A stretch of 64,000 nt of DNA from positions 53,807,592 through 53,871,591 of the forward strand of contig CM055097.1 in the NCBI GenBank assembly GCA_029204225.1, given 5' to 3'. The notes beneath the pieces are model-generated. The model made no database searches and was not told the DNA's origin. It saw nothing but the letters and a program-made list of their open reading frames with translations. Below are positions 1 through 12,354 of this stretch, piece after piece (the first letter of the stretch is position 1; each line of letters opens with the position of its first letter). The position numbers were made by a program, and so were the translations under genes. Origin of the DNA: Diphasiastrum complanatum. Its lineage: Eukaryota; Streptophyta; Lycopodiopsida; Lycopodiales; Lycopodiaceae.

Positions 1-495
1 TAACTACTGGATTGAAGGTCTCGGTGTAGTCAATGTTCTGTACCTGAGAGAATCCTCTGGCTACAAGTCAAGTCTTACTTCAACCAATACTTCCATCTGC
101 CTTGTATTGGATTTTGAATAACTATTTGCAATCAACTACATTTCTGATGGCATTAATTCGACGATTGTCCAAGTCTTGTTCTTGATAAGAGATGAATACT
201 CTTTATCCATAGTTTTTTTTTGGAGATCCGCGTTGAGCTAACTGAGTGCCTCTTCGACAGTCGTTGGCTTGTGAACAAGGTAAGTTGCAGACTCGTCGAT
301 ATACTTGTTAGGTGGTCTGCTGAGTCTTGTCAATCTTCTGGGTGATGATCGAAGTTGATCTTCATCATGCTGTAGTTGCTGAACTACAACATCATCATCT
401 TCAACTTTGTCATTGATAAGTTGTTCGTTGGGAGTAGACAAGCTTGGACCTTCAATGGGAATAGTCAAATGAAGAAACTTAATGTTTTTACCCAC
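1..495 (-). pseudogene. Ty1/Copia pol fragment (integrase tail to start of RT)
   Basis: Read on the minus strand, an open stretch at 495-238 carries the proline- and arginine-rich linker between Copia integrase and reverse transcriptase, with RRLTRLSRPPNKY followed by TTVEEALS. In another frame it continues as MDKEYSSLIKNKTWTIVEL and then reads LFKIQYKADGSI, the usual entry to the Copia RT domain. In-frame stops lie after EEALS, near the expected NVVDCK segment and at a Trp-to-TAG change before LFKIQ, so it cannot code. The element continues off the left edge. Seen: motifs and stops. Known: Copia order gag-PR-INT-RT-RNase H. Confidence 0.85.
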
Positions 496-824
496 AAAGC
501 ACTTTTAGCTTGTGAGCCTTTACCTGCAAAAATACACAAAATCTCTACACATGCAGCAACCAACTCAACCGAAGTCCTCGACACCAACGAGTTGCCAAGG
601 CACCAGTCTCAACCAAAGTCATCGACGATGCCGAAGTCAAGACTTAGCCGAAGTGGTCGAAGTCCCCGAAGACAACGAAGACAAACTAGTCCCCAAAGGA
701 CAAAGTCCCCAAAGTGTCCGAAGTCACCGAAGTGACCACAACCCCAGAAATGTGCCAAAGCCAAAAGTCGAGCCATCCATGTCAAACGTCGAGTACGTCA
801 TCAAAGCTCGACGATCATGACAGT
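496..824. other. Non-coding, cgaagtc-rich degenerate repeat
   Basis: No protein homology recognised. The stretch 560-770 is rich in short imperfect repeats of the type cgaagtc / cccaaag, which keep several frames open by chance. Confidence 0.4.
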
Positions 825-1543
825 TTGAATGTCACGACTCAGCCGTTAGGCCCTTGTAGTTAAGCAAAGTAGCAAGACGTAGTTAGCCGATATTTTAACT
901 TAAACTATCTTGTAATGCTTACTAATTTAGTTCTTGTAATTAGACCAAGCATGCTATATGTATTGGAGGTCGGATACAGATAGAATAGGAGAAAAAGTAA
1001 GAAGCATACACAGAGTGTGTATGAAAGAAAGAGGTCAATGAATGCAGTCTTGTAGTAGCAGACGCATATTATCAAACCAACGATTTAGTGCTAGCAGTAG
1101 CTAGTTCAGTGATAAGGGAGAATACCTCTCTTACCTCCACGATCTGGGGAAACAAACAGCACTCAAAAACATCATTGTTGTATACTTGATTTTGGTAATA
1201 TAGACAAGTAACAATTCTTCTGTTCAATGTATGCAATCTTCGAATGTTGTGATGCTTGCTCAGTTCATAAGTAGATATACTTTTGCTATCATTTGACATT
1301 ATCTACTATTCAGAAAATAGTATCAAATTAGTAGTAGCTATCTGTAGTTCGAAGGATGTCTAATTGCGGAATGAAGTAGTAGCTTTTCAGGACAAATGGG
1401 TTCCATCTGAGCTCATATTAGTGAATCACGACTAGCTCCGACTTCGAAGTGCTCAAGGTCTCCAACTTTTTTGAATTTCAAGATCCACATCAGTGGTATT
1501 AGAGCTGCTCGGTGAACCGAAGTCAACATCAGATTTACAGCAA
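825..1543 (+). repeat. Probable 5' LTR region of a plus-strand Copia element
   Basis: This stretch lies directly before a canonical initiator-Met primer binding site (1544) and a Copia gag remnant (1630 onward), where a 5' LTR is expected. It holds an AT-rich TATA-like segment near 955. The left boundary is a guess, as no second copy is in the window to define it. Confidence 0.4.
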
Positions 1544-1556
1544 TGGTATCAGAGCC
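1544..1556 (+). other. Retrotransposon primer binding site (tRNA-iMet type)
   Basis: TGGTATCAGAGCC is the standard plant Copia primer binding site. Related sites lie at 1494-1504 (tggtattagagc), 1566-1576 and 1586-1597 (cctatcagagc), so the site sits in a small repeat array. Confidence 0.8.
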
Positions 1557-1629
1557 TGCTTCGCTCCTATCAGAGCTCGGTTCGCTCCTATCAGAGCCTC
1601 GTCACTGAGACTTTGGCTGCACAATACTT

Positions 1630-2060
1630 GAAGCAGATGGGTTAAATTTCTTGGCCTGAAAGGTAAAGATTTCACTCATACTCAAAGGAGAGCACTATGG
1701 CCATGGGTTGACGGCACCAAAGAGAAACCAGCCAGCACAAACAAGGAACTTCGAGAGTGGAAGGAGAAGAATGACAAAGCAGTAGGTGTCATCTCCTCTT
1801 CCATTGAAGACAGCATTACCCTCGACCTTGCATCAATCTCCAATTCTAGAGAGATGTGGGATCCACTCACAAGCAAATTTTAGACCAAGTCACAAAATCA
1901 AATTATGCATCTAGAAGATCAGCTCACCTATTGAAGATGGGATGGCAAGGATCTAACCAGCTTCATTAGAAAAATGAAGAGCTTGTTCCTGTCATTACAC
2001 AATGTTGAAACAGAGGATGCAGTTGTTGTCCATATTCCAAAGATCAAGAAAGTAATGCCA
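1630..2060 (+). pseudogene. Copia gag remnant
   Basis: Plus-strand translation gives the Copia gag (UBN2-type) signature: an aromatic start ALWPWVDGT, a basic segment LREWKEKNDKAVGVI, then SITLDLASISNSREMWD and LEDQLTY. After a stop it continues as WDGKDLTSFIRKMKSLFLSL. In-frame TAG/TGA codons follow TSKF and LTY. The spacing fits a gag reading frame ~90 bp downstream of the primer binding site. It shares LEDQLTY...WD.KDL...R.....LF.SL with the minus-strand Copia gag near 61.0-61.5 kb, so the two belong to related families. Confidence 0.8.
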
Positions 2061-3532
<1,472 letters not shown>

Positions 3533-4217
3533 TGTTATAGTTCATCTATTTGTGTTTGTAATCTCATCACTCACACTATATTGCAACTGCTCTTGCCTAA
3601 CATTGTGTTGTAAGTGCTTGTGCAATCACGTGGGTATAGATCAATCAAAGTAAATGAATGCTTTTCATTTTCTTTCACAATAACAAACTATGTGGTTGGA
3701 AAATGGAAGTTTGACGATTTTGATGAGTATGCAAAGGTGAAAGAGAAATATGCCACTAGCGATAAGGGTAGTTAGATCACTGAATTATGTTTTAGATATC
3801 CTTTCAGAATATACTTGATAGAATGATTAATAGAGATATATTTTTTGATTAAAAACAAACAAAATTTTTGATAAGGGAGTAATATCCATTGTGAAAGAAA
3901 GTGCAACTAGGTGTACTAGGAGTATTGCACATTACTGTTGTCATTGAACACTTCTTTGTCCAAAATTCGCATCATGACAAGTTGGTGATAAAAGATATGG
4001 CAAAGTTGTTGGAGAAAAAAAATTGTAAATGATTGGCTATATGTTGAAAATGCAGCAAAATAAACCCAATTCATCCTAGAAATGATGGAGAAAGCACCTA
4101 CATAAGATCCAAACAATATGTAATAGCTAGATCACAAACCAAGTGACATTGATTTCTAGCTTATCTTGGCTTGAACTCCAGAATTTGGCTCCAAATTCAT
4201 GCAAAGAGGCTCACACG
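3533..4217. other. No recognisable feature
   Basis: AT-rich sequence with short broken frames. No domain, repeat or element boundary recognised. Confidence 0.45.
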
Positions 4218-4715
4218 TGTGAAAGTACAACTTGTTACTGCATTTGTACTATACCAATACCTTCAAACTCATCTAATTATTACAAGAGACCATATGTCAA
4301 TAGCAATCATCATTTAAATGATAGACAAAAACTAGTCATGAAGGAAGATCTCCATCTTACTCATAATCGGATGGATGATCCATCACATATTTATACATAT
4401 GTGCCTTGGATCTGAGCATTTCGGGATTCCTGTAATCCTTCCATAACCTAAACCTAATTTTTAACCTATTAGGTCATAAAGATCCACCCTAATTGGGTGT
4501 CAAGATCTTGAGATCCAAAACAATGTAGAAATTGTTATTTTTAGCTCCTAGAATCTCTCTAGCCTATCTATGCACATTTTGGCCTCATTCCAAAGATAGG
4601 TTATTGATTTGACTTAGAAGAAATTAGCTTATGCTTTTGGCACATGTGACATCCCACAACATGGCCTCAATGTAATTTACAAGTGGAAATTTCAAACTAG
4701 CTTGTGTTTTTAACA
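4218..4715 (-). repeat. Probable 3' LTR of the outer minus-strand Copia
   Basis: On the minus strand the interval opens with TG directly after a purine tract (gtgaggaggag, minus of 4716-4726), the expected polypurine tract next to a 3' LTR. Its far end is placed at tgtgaaag near 4218, the terminus seen in the nested element's LTRs. Only one copy is present, so boundaries are tentative. Confidence 0.45.
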
Positions 4716-4726
4716 CTCCTCCTCAC

Positions 4727-4962
4727 AACTAGTTTGTAGATAACATAGACTTGCTTATCAACCCAAGGGCTGATCTTAACTTCACAAATGCAGCTCTTTG
4801 AAATGTTTTAGTGAAGATATCAGCAACACAGTCACTACTTGCCACATGCTCCAAAGATATCTCTCTAGATTGCACCTTTTTCTCACAAAATGATGAGAGA
4901 CCTCAATATGCTTTGACCTTGCATGGATGATTGGGTTGGTTTCAAGGTGTTGGGCTGAAATG
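4727..4962 (-). pseudogene. Copia RNase H, C-terminal half (outer element)
   Basis: Minus translation gives SAQHLETNPIIHARSKHIEV, then SHHFVR, then after a frameshift SREISLEHVASSDCVADIFT and FVKLRSALGL. These are the last motifs of Copia RNase H. The reading resumes upstream at 9376-9840; the two halves are separated by the complete element at 4963-9364. It ends at the polypurine tract before the putative 3' LTR. Confidence 0.9.
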
Positions 4963-5655
4963 TGTGAAAGTACTATACTTTAGGACCATAAATGGATCTA
5001 CAAAAGATCCACAAGATTGATTGGATGCTTGCTTTACAACCTATCAAAAAACTAGACACAAAAAAGTTGATCTAGATTGGCAATTTGACAATCAACAAGC
5101 AAGAACAATCAATAGCATTGATCAATTACTAAATCCGACTTGGAAAGTGTGTAATACAGGCTGTAGTACGGCCTGAAATATGAGAAACATGTACAAATTT
5201 ATTTGGGTGCATTGGATCACAAAAACTAAATGCACAATGTGGAGTAGCTCGAGATTGCCAATGAGCTCCAAAAAATAATCTATCTTCTCACTATGGGAGT
5301 TTGGAATACATAGCAAAAGTGACTTCCTTTGTGAAGTTAGGTGGATTTCCAGCATGTAATAAGGAAGTTAACTTGGCTCTCTTGCCCTAATTTGCACTAA
5401 TTCCTAGAGTCATGCCTAGTAGGTGACTAGTTGGTCAATTTTTCACCTTAAACTTAGGTGTAGGTCCTATAATCTGGGAATGACAGCCAAAATGACATGA
5501 CCAACCCTTTAGACTTGATCTAACATATAGTAGGGTAGGTTTCCCATGTTTCTCCATGGCCTCACACGTGTGGGACCCACTTATGTACATAATTCTCATT
5601 ATTCTACATGGTTTTTGATCAAGCTAGATTTGCCAATTTTTGGCAATTCTTCACA
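4963..5655 (-). repeat. 3' LTR of nested Copia
   Basis: Matches 8670-9364 along its length. On the minus strand it begins TGTGAAGAATTGCC directly after a purine tract (gtcggaggag, minus of 5656-5665) and ends CACA. It carries CACACGTGTGG, a palindromic G-box, near 5571. Confidence 0.93.
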
Positions 5656-5840
5656 CTCCTCCGACAAATTTAGCTTGACCTATTTACAACTCTCTTGCTA
5701 GATGAATGAATGCTTTTAGAAGTGTCTAAAAAATCCAGCTACAAATGAGGAACTTTTGAGACACCAATAGAGAATGATGTCCATGAAGGATCTTTCACCA
5801 CCTCTTACAGGATCCCTTACAAGATGTTCGACAAATGTGT

Positions 5841-6377
5841 CTATATACATGTAGCACACTTCAAAAATGATACATCATGCCAAGCCATGGATTCCAAGGC
5901 ATTTTGTGCACTTGAAGATACATGAATTAAACTATTAAGTGTATACATAATGTTGCCAAAGACAACTTGCCTTGCTTGATCCATATGATTGAGCCTTGAT
6001 AGCTCCATCTTGATACTCAAGGTTCGTCTTGGAGTCCTCGGGTCTTGAGCTTGCTCCTCCATTTGACTTGAGTCCAAACCATCAATGAATTGAATAAGGT
6101 ATTGATCCAAAGGTGCTTCTTCAAGTTTACAAATCTTTCACTCTTGAAAGATCACATTTCCACCATTGACAACTTCTTTGGTGGAAAACATGTAGATTCT
6201 ACAATCTCTACTTGAAGAGCAAAACATTACCATTATTTCTATCCTTGAAGTAGGATAATCGTTGGTCCTTACATTGGAATTATCATGCATAAAGCATGTG
6301 GACCCAAAGATTTCCAATACAAATGATGTTTCATATTTTATGACACTATTCAAACTATTACAAAAATAGTTATCCAA
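5841..6377 (-). pseudogene. Copia integrase C-terminal remnant
   Basis: Minus frames give EIFGSTCFMHDNSNVRT, then TSRIEIMVMF.CSSSRDCRIY and EVVNGGNVIFQE. This matches the C-terminal part of Copia integrase (FG...Y.H......K.D......VGY....K.YR.Y....). It is followed by the acidic linker ending QDPRTPRRTLSI. Frames are broken between the two segments (6377-6138 and 6110-5841). The catalytic DDE core is absent. Confidence 0.75.
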
Positions 6378-6603
6378 TGAAATTGCTTTATCAACAACAA
6401 ATGTAGATTGGAAAGCATCTACTTCATTGTCTTGTCATAAAGAGTTCTAAACACCATCAATCTTAAAGATGAGAGACAAGTCACTTCAGGTCTACTATGT
6501 ATGAGCAAATCAAATATAGTAGATTCTCCAATGCTCTCCACCTTTGCAAGATGCACACTTGAATGAAAATTTGCATGCAATTTGATGACTTTGCCTTTGT
6601 ATT

Positions 6604-7125
6604 TCAGGTCCTCCTTGGAGCTCTCAAATTTTGAGGTTGATCCTCAAAATCTTCTTCTCTTTGATGCTCCTCCTCAATCCTTGCAAGCTTGTCACTAAAA
6701 TTGTTAGTTGCACTCTCAATAGCAACATAAGCCTCCAATTTAAACAATCTCCCTTGTTTAAATCCTTTTGCTATGCAGTTATCATTCTCCAAAATAGAAC
6801 AAACACCATGCTTGAAGTGGACATCAAAACTACTTTCCAAAAGTTGTCCAACACTTAGCATATTCTTGGTGATTGATGGTACATAAAGAAATTTCTCTAG
6901 ATCCATACATTTTGAGGATTCTAGACACAAAGTAATGGTACCAACACCATCTATCCTATACTCTTCATCATCTGCAGTAAAGACAAACTTTTTAGCATCA
7001 TTGAATGAGTGTAAGGTTGAGAAAAAGTCCTTTTCACAAGACATATGGGAGCTAGCCCCACTATCAATCCACCAAGTGTCTCTTGAGTTTCCATTGCTTG
7101 TTGGTGAAGATGTAGATGCCATCAA
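6604..7125 (-). pseudogene. Copia aspartic protease region
   Basis: The minus ORF contains TWWIDSGASSHMSCEKDFF, where the D-S-G-A triad is the Copia protease active site, and later FLYVPSITKNMLSVGQL, the usual hydrophobic block. It then runs into an acidic stretch ending LRAPRRT that resembles the later INT-RT linker, as if the integrase core had been deleted. The ORF is open for 173 codons but lacks its natural upstream fusion to gag. Confidence 0.88.
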
Positions 7126-7199
7126 GAAGGCATCTTCTTCATCCTCCTCCTCTTCATGTGCAAGGTTTCCTTGTTTGTCCTCCTCCTCTTGTGCTCTTT

Positions 7200-8059
7200 G
7201 CCTCTTGTAGCATTTGGATGCAAAATGCCCCTTCTTTCCACAAAAGAATCATTTTAGCCTTGACTTGTCCTTTGCCTTTGAACTTGATGTTTGATCCTCC
7301 TCCTTGGACTGCTTTGCATGATCCTTCTTGGATCCATTGTCTTCTTCTTTCCCTTGAATGAGAAATTTGCTCTCTCATCTCCATCTTGCAATGATAAGGA
7401 ACTCATCCTAGATTTTGTATGGAGCATCCTACACTCTTTAGCCACTAGTACACTATGGAGCTTATCAATTGATGGCAAAGTGTCTTGGATGGCAAAATTT
7501 TGAACCAAATCGGATAACTCATCTCCTAAGCCATTGAGAATCACTTGTACAAGCTCATTATCAAGGATCTTCTCACCAATAGAAGCCAATTCTTTGTCGA
7601 GAGACTTGATCCTTAGCACATACACTTGTGCACTTTCATCACTTCTCCTCATGCTTTGTAGGATTTGGTTTCTTATCATAAGCACTCTTAAAGTGTTGGA
7701 TTCATATATAGCTTTTACAAAATCCCAAGCTTCCTTGGATGATTTGCAAGAGGCTACCAAATTAAAGAGGTCATCGCTAACATTCATTTTGACGCAATGA
7801 AATGCTAGTCTTGCCTTCTTCTTGTATCTAACCAATTCTTGTCCTCCAAGAGGCTCATCCTCTTCATCTAAGACAATATCAAAGAGTTATTGGAGACTAA
7901 GAGTGACTCCATCCTCACTTTCCATATTGAGTATTTGTAGAATTGAACCTCGAGCACTAGATCCAAGAAGGAATCCACAATGGTTCCCATCCCCCAATGA
8001 CTTTTACTAATGATGTACTTGTTGGCCCTCCCTAAGCTCTTCTCCAAAATTTGCCTCAC
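7200..8059 (-). pseudogene. Copia gag with damaged zinc knuckle
   Basis: Minus frames: YSIWKVRMESLL (start of gag, 8059-7868), then after a frame change ARLAFHCVKMNVSDDLFNLV, SSKEAWDFVKAIYE and DELVQVILNGLGDELSDLV (7835-7254), the usual helical gag. The zinc knuckle lies in a third frame as FFCGKKGHFASKCYKR. Its expected first cysteine is a TGA stop at about 7249-7251. Two frame changes and this stop make it a pseudogene. Confidence 0.87.
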
Positions 8060-8653
8060 TAGAAACTCACCTGATGTTCACAAAGACACAAGTGGCAAGA
8101 TCCCCTTGATCTTGATTTACAAGAGCTTTTAGGAAGGTTTCTACAAAACAATGCTCAAGAAAATTGGTTTTGATTTGAACCTAGAAACTCAAAGGTTTCA
8201 CTTGTCTTGATTACCTCAAATTTGACTTCTAGCCCTCTCAATGGACTTATAGCCACAGTTCTTACACTCTCTCACAAAGATGAAATGAAGATTGGATGAG
8301 AATCTATCAAAGAACTATCAAATCTTACCAATTTTCACCATTTTTGGACAAAAAACATGACTAAATCTCACTCACACCTCTTGATGGTTTTACAAGACCT
8401 GTATATCACTTTAAGAGGACCTATTCTCAGCCTAGATTAATTAGATTCTATGACACTAAGTCAAACCTAATCAATGGCACTTGACCTTGGTATCTTTTCC
8501 TAGGATTAGCACCAAAAAACACCATCAAGATGCAATAGAATCCAAATTTATGGATATAACTAACATTTGAGTATTAAATGCAGGTTTAGAGGTGCCCACA
8601 CAATGGACAATACAAAATGGATTTGTTTTTTATCAATGGTTAATGCTCTTGTA

Positions 8654-8669
8654 CTTGGATCTGATACCA
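8654..8669 (-). other. Primer binding site of nested Copia
   Basis: The minus strand reads TGGTATCAGATCCAAG directly after the CA end of the 5' LTR. It differs from the common TGGTATCAGAGC at one position. Confidence 0.85.
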
Positions 8670-9364
8670 TGTGAAAGTACTGTACTTTAGACCATAAGTG
8701 GATCTACAAAATATCTGCAAGAGTGATTGGATGCTTGCTTTACAACCTATCAAAAAACTAGACACAAAATAGTTAATCTAGATTGGCAATTTGACAATCA
8801 ACAAGCAAGAACAATCAATAGCATTGATCAATCACTAAATCCAACTTGGCACATGTGTAATAAAGGTTGTAGTATGGCCTAAAAGCTGAGAAACAAGTAC
8901 AAATTTATTCGGTTGTATTTGGATCACAAAAACTCAATGTACAATGTGGAGTTGCCAATGAGCTCCAAAAAATAATCTATCTTCTCACTATGGGAGCTTG
9001 GAATACATAGCAAGAGTGACTTTCTTTGTGAAGTTAGGTGGATTTCCAGCATGTAATAAGGAAGTTAACTCGACTCTCTTGCTCTAATTTGCAACCCTAG
9101 CCTAATTCCTAGAATCATGCCTAGTAGGTGACTAGTTGGTCAATTTTTCACCTTAAACTTAGGTGTAGGTCCTATAATCTACGAATCACTACCAAAATGA
9201 CATGACCAACCCTTTAGACTTGATCTAACATATAGTACGGTAGGTTACCCACGTGGCTCCATGGCCTCACACGTGTGGGACCCACTTACGTACATAATTT
9301 TCATTATGTATTCTACATGGTTTTTGATCAAGCTAGATTTGCCAATTTTTGGCAATTCTTTCCA
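8670..9364 (-). repeat. 5' LTR of nested Copia
   Basis: Second copy of the 4963-5655 LTR, with the same termini in the minus reading (TGGAAAGAATTGCC...CTTTCACA). It carries the same palindromic CACACGTGTGG near 9267 and is followed by the target duplication AAATG. Confidence 0.93.
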
Positions 9365-9369
9365 AAATG

Positions 9370-9845
9370 TTGTCATTATAAAGGTTTGGAACAACGTCTA
9401 AAATCATGACCTTCAGCTAGAAGAAAGTGTTTTTGTTTCTTTGATAACCAAGAAACAACTCCTCCACAAATGAATGTTGGATAGGCACTTGTGGACTTTC
9501 TATCCCTTTTATCACCTGCAAAATCCGAGTCACTAAAGGCATGAAAATCAATAATATCCCCTCTATAGAGAATTCCATGATCTACAATGTCCGAGAGGCA
9601 TCTCAAGATCCTTTTTGCACTTTTCCAATGTATGATCATTGGATCTTGCATATATTGATTTAACGTACACACACTAAAGCACAGATCATGGCTAGTTTGG
9701 TGATCCACTAAGGAGCCTATAAGTATCCTATAAAGAGTGATGTCCATAAAAGATGCTTCATCACTTTTATTGAGCATTTTTACATCTTGCTCCATTGGTC
9801 ATTAGATTTCTCAATATCAAAAGACCCTTTAAGGAATGCCATGTA
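9370..9845 (-). pseudogene. Copia RNase H, N-terminal half (outer element)
   Basis: The minus ORF at 9795-9376 reads YRILIGSLVD, HWKSAKRILRCLSDIVDHGI, FSDSDFAGDKRDRKSTSAYP and VVSWLSKKQKHFLLAE. This is the Copia RNase H signature (FSDSDWAGD.DDRKSTSG; SWSSKKQ). Upstream, 9796-9845 gives the end of RT before the sequence loses similarity. The rest of the domain continues at 4962-4727, across the nested insertion. Confidence 0.92.
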
Positions 9846-10326
9846 GGATAAAGAAAAAAATCAAAAAAGAAAAACAATATTGTTTATTTGCTTGCCCCCA
9901 CCAATCCCGAGGCCTCCTTAACTCCCAATGATCTAACCATAGAGTCTATTGTCACAATTAAGAACCCTAAACTCTTCACAATCTAACTTGTCTAAATTTG
10001 AAAATACATTCCCTCCATTGGTTACAAAGAGGGCAATCTTCTCATTGGATCTAGAATATGAACGCCATCTCCAAATTCAAATCAAGGAAAAAAGCAAAAT
10101 GTATGAATATGCATTCCCTCCACTAGAATGAAAATTTGAGTGCCATCTCGAAATATGAATGCCATCTTCACATTGGAATAGAAATATGAGTGTCATCTCC
10201 AAATATGAGTGCCATCTTCTCCTTGGAATGAAAATATGAGCACCATCTCCAAATTTGAATCAGGCAGAAAAGCAAAATCAATGGGTTGATGGTATAGAGT
10301 ATATAATATAATAAAAGATAAGTACT
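9846..10326. repeat. Degenerate tandem repeat, 'atatgagtgccatctcc' motif
   Basis: Between 10040 and 10270 the motif (a)atatga.tgccatctcc recurs at least five times. Longer blocks such as 'aaatttgaatcaggcagaaaagcaaaat' are related to the stretch at 10075-10101. No coding sense recognised. Confidence 0.65.
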
Positions 10327-12130
10327 TTGTTTTGTTTTAAAAAAGTTGTTCTTAGTACTTTGATGCATCTGATTACTTTCTTGTTTTTTCTGATGACGAC
10401 ATTGTATCATCTACATTTGGATATCCCTACTAATTTGGCACCCCTACAGAGAAGAAGAGACAAAGGAATTCAAATATCTGTTGAAGATTGTTCTCGTTAT
10501 AGGGCAGAAGGAAAGAAGAACTTGGATTTGTGGACAAATGGAACATTATATCCTCAAGATCCTAGCACTTTGACTCATCCCACATTCTCTTCAATAACTA
10601 ATCTAGTTACATGGATATGCAATGGGCATACTGGATTACTAGGATATTGTGAGAGATTGAAGAATCATGGATATCAGTTTAATATGAAGAAAATTCACTT
10701 TTTAGAATGTGAGTTAATACAGATATCCTCTTGTTGGCAAAATAGAGATTGTCTTCTCCAAAAGCCCTTAGATGAAAATGAACAACTTAAAAGAAATAAT
10801 GAATCATTTCAAAAGATAACAATCGATATCAAAGTAAAACTAGAGCAAATGTAATCAATCTTACAATCTATTCGAATTGAAAACTTACAATTACTGAAGA
10901 TGTGAAATTGGCTAAGAAGAAGGCTAAGAATAAGAAGTGAAAGCAACAAAGTTGCAAGGATATTCAAACTCTTTCAAAAGGAGGTTATAGAAATAGAAGG
11001 ATTCGTGCATTCAAGTAAGCATATTCTGATTTTTGTAACTTGATCAATGACATATGGATTTATTTCAGCTACGGTGATATTCTACTAACTATCTGTCTAT
11101 TTGCGGATATGCATTAGTAGCTCCTCGGAATATTAAGGACAATGCTTCACCTGGAATGTCGTTGGACTCAATATTGACAGGCAAATCCACTGAGTGTATC
11201 ATGATGAACAATAGGAGTTCAAATGTAAAGTGCAAAATAACAGAGTCTTTGATGGTGGACATTCAAAAAAAATTAGATAAAACTATAGTTCAGGGTGCTT
11301 ATGATTTTGCAGGTATTAGTAGGGAAGCATATGCAACCATATTTAAACTTAATAGAGAAGCTTTTAAGCAAGTTCAAATTAGAAAAGTCCCAAATTCAAG
11401 GTCATATCACTTGAAGAAAGAGAGGGATACATTAAACATAGGTATGCATAAGATCATCAGTACCCCATTTTATATTGAGGAGGTGTATGAAACTGATGGA
11501 AGATCAATATCTTATAATTCATCAAACAACTTATTTGTTGATTGAAATTACTTGCTAAGATACATCTTCACATTCTATGCTATAACCTTTGAAAAGGTGA
11601 ATGGCAAAATAATCATAGTACTTAAGTTAGATGAGTCAGAAATTGTGAGGCAAAACTAGATTACTGAAAGTTGATGTATAGAGGAAGCTTGATAGTATGA
11701 TTGAAATTTTAAGAAAAGATAAACTTTCTGATATTGATAAGAAAGTTGTACAAAAGTCTTGTGTCGAGTTTGTTGATGCAATATTAAAAGCATGGAGAGA
11801 AGATCACATCACTCATTACATGGTTAGTATAAATGCTTTGAGATGCTTTTAGTTTTTCTTATATATTTTGATTTAAGCATAAGACTGACATTACAATTTT
11901 GACATGTGCAGCCCATCCTAAGTGATCATACAACAATTTCTACAAACACATATGGAAGCCTGAGTGTTTGATCATCACAAGGGATGGAGAAGTCACATTG
12001 GCAAGCACGGGCAACATTTCATCAAAATACACAACATGGAGGTACCAATGAAAAACGAAACTACATTTGTCAATTATTTCAGTGGTTCTACGGCAGAGTT
12101 AAAATTTGACAAATAACAAAATCCACAGAA
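10327..12130 (+). pseudogene. Transposase-like gene, decayed and probably spliced
   Basis: Plus-strand open segments run in series: 10327-10854 (LDLWTNGTLYPQDPST ... then a charged helical tail), 11100-11657 (CGYALVAPRN..., YDFAGISREAYATIFKLN, VNGKIIIVLKLDESEIV; one TGA in frame after NNLFVD), about 11690-11820 (IEILRKDKLSDIDKKVVQ, FVDAILKAWREDHITHYM), and after an AG acceptor near 11911 a segment with QGMEKSHWQARATFH and then QHGGTNEKRNYI. The LDE and late QG-E-SH motifs recall catalytic regions of large eukaryotic DDE transposases, but I cannot name the family. It may be a transposase or an unrelated unknown protein. Stops and frame changes show it is dead. Nothing here resembles the Copia/Gypsy proteins on either side. 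Confidence 0.45.
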
Positions 12131-12163
12131 TACAGCAAGTCTAGAAAAGCATGCAAGTTAAGA

Positions 12164-12243
12164 GAAATTAGAATATTGCTGAATAGCATATTACATTCTT
12201 CATGAAATTAGAATATTGCTGAATAGCATATTACATTCTTCAT
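12164..12243. repeat. Perfect 40-bp tandem duplication
   Basis: The 40-bp unit beginning gaaattagaatattgctgaa occurs at 12164-12203 and 12204-12243 with no difference, so the duplication is recent compared with the surrounding decayed genes. Confidence 0.97.
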
Positions 12244-12354
12244 GAAAATGTGCCATCTACAAATATTTAGAAAAGCAAGAGAGAAGAGCATCATAATCAA
12301 ATGATATGTACTCAATGTAAATGTATTGATTGTATCATAACAGAAAACAAAGTG

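Larger units (their letters stand above)
4963..9364 (-). mobile_element. Complete nested Copia element (internally deleted)
   Basis: A 4.4 kb LTR retrotransposon in minus orientation. Direct LTRs at 4963-5655 and 8670-9364 flank an internal region with, in minus order, primer binding site, gag, zinc knuckle, protease and an integrase C-terminal remnant. The 5-bp target duplication AAATG is exact (4958-4962 and 9365-9369). The integrase core and all of RT/RNase H are missing, so it is a deletion derivative that would have needed enzymes in trans. It sits inside the RNase H codons of an older Copia copy in the same orientation. Confidence 0.95.

Noticed and set aside
376-820. Two overlapping plus-strand open frames with Ser/Pro/Arg-rich products
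   Set aside because: Partly antisense to Copia pol and otherwise built from short cgaagtc repeats; no domain.
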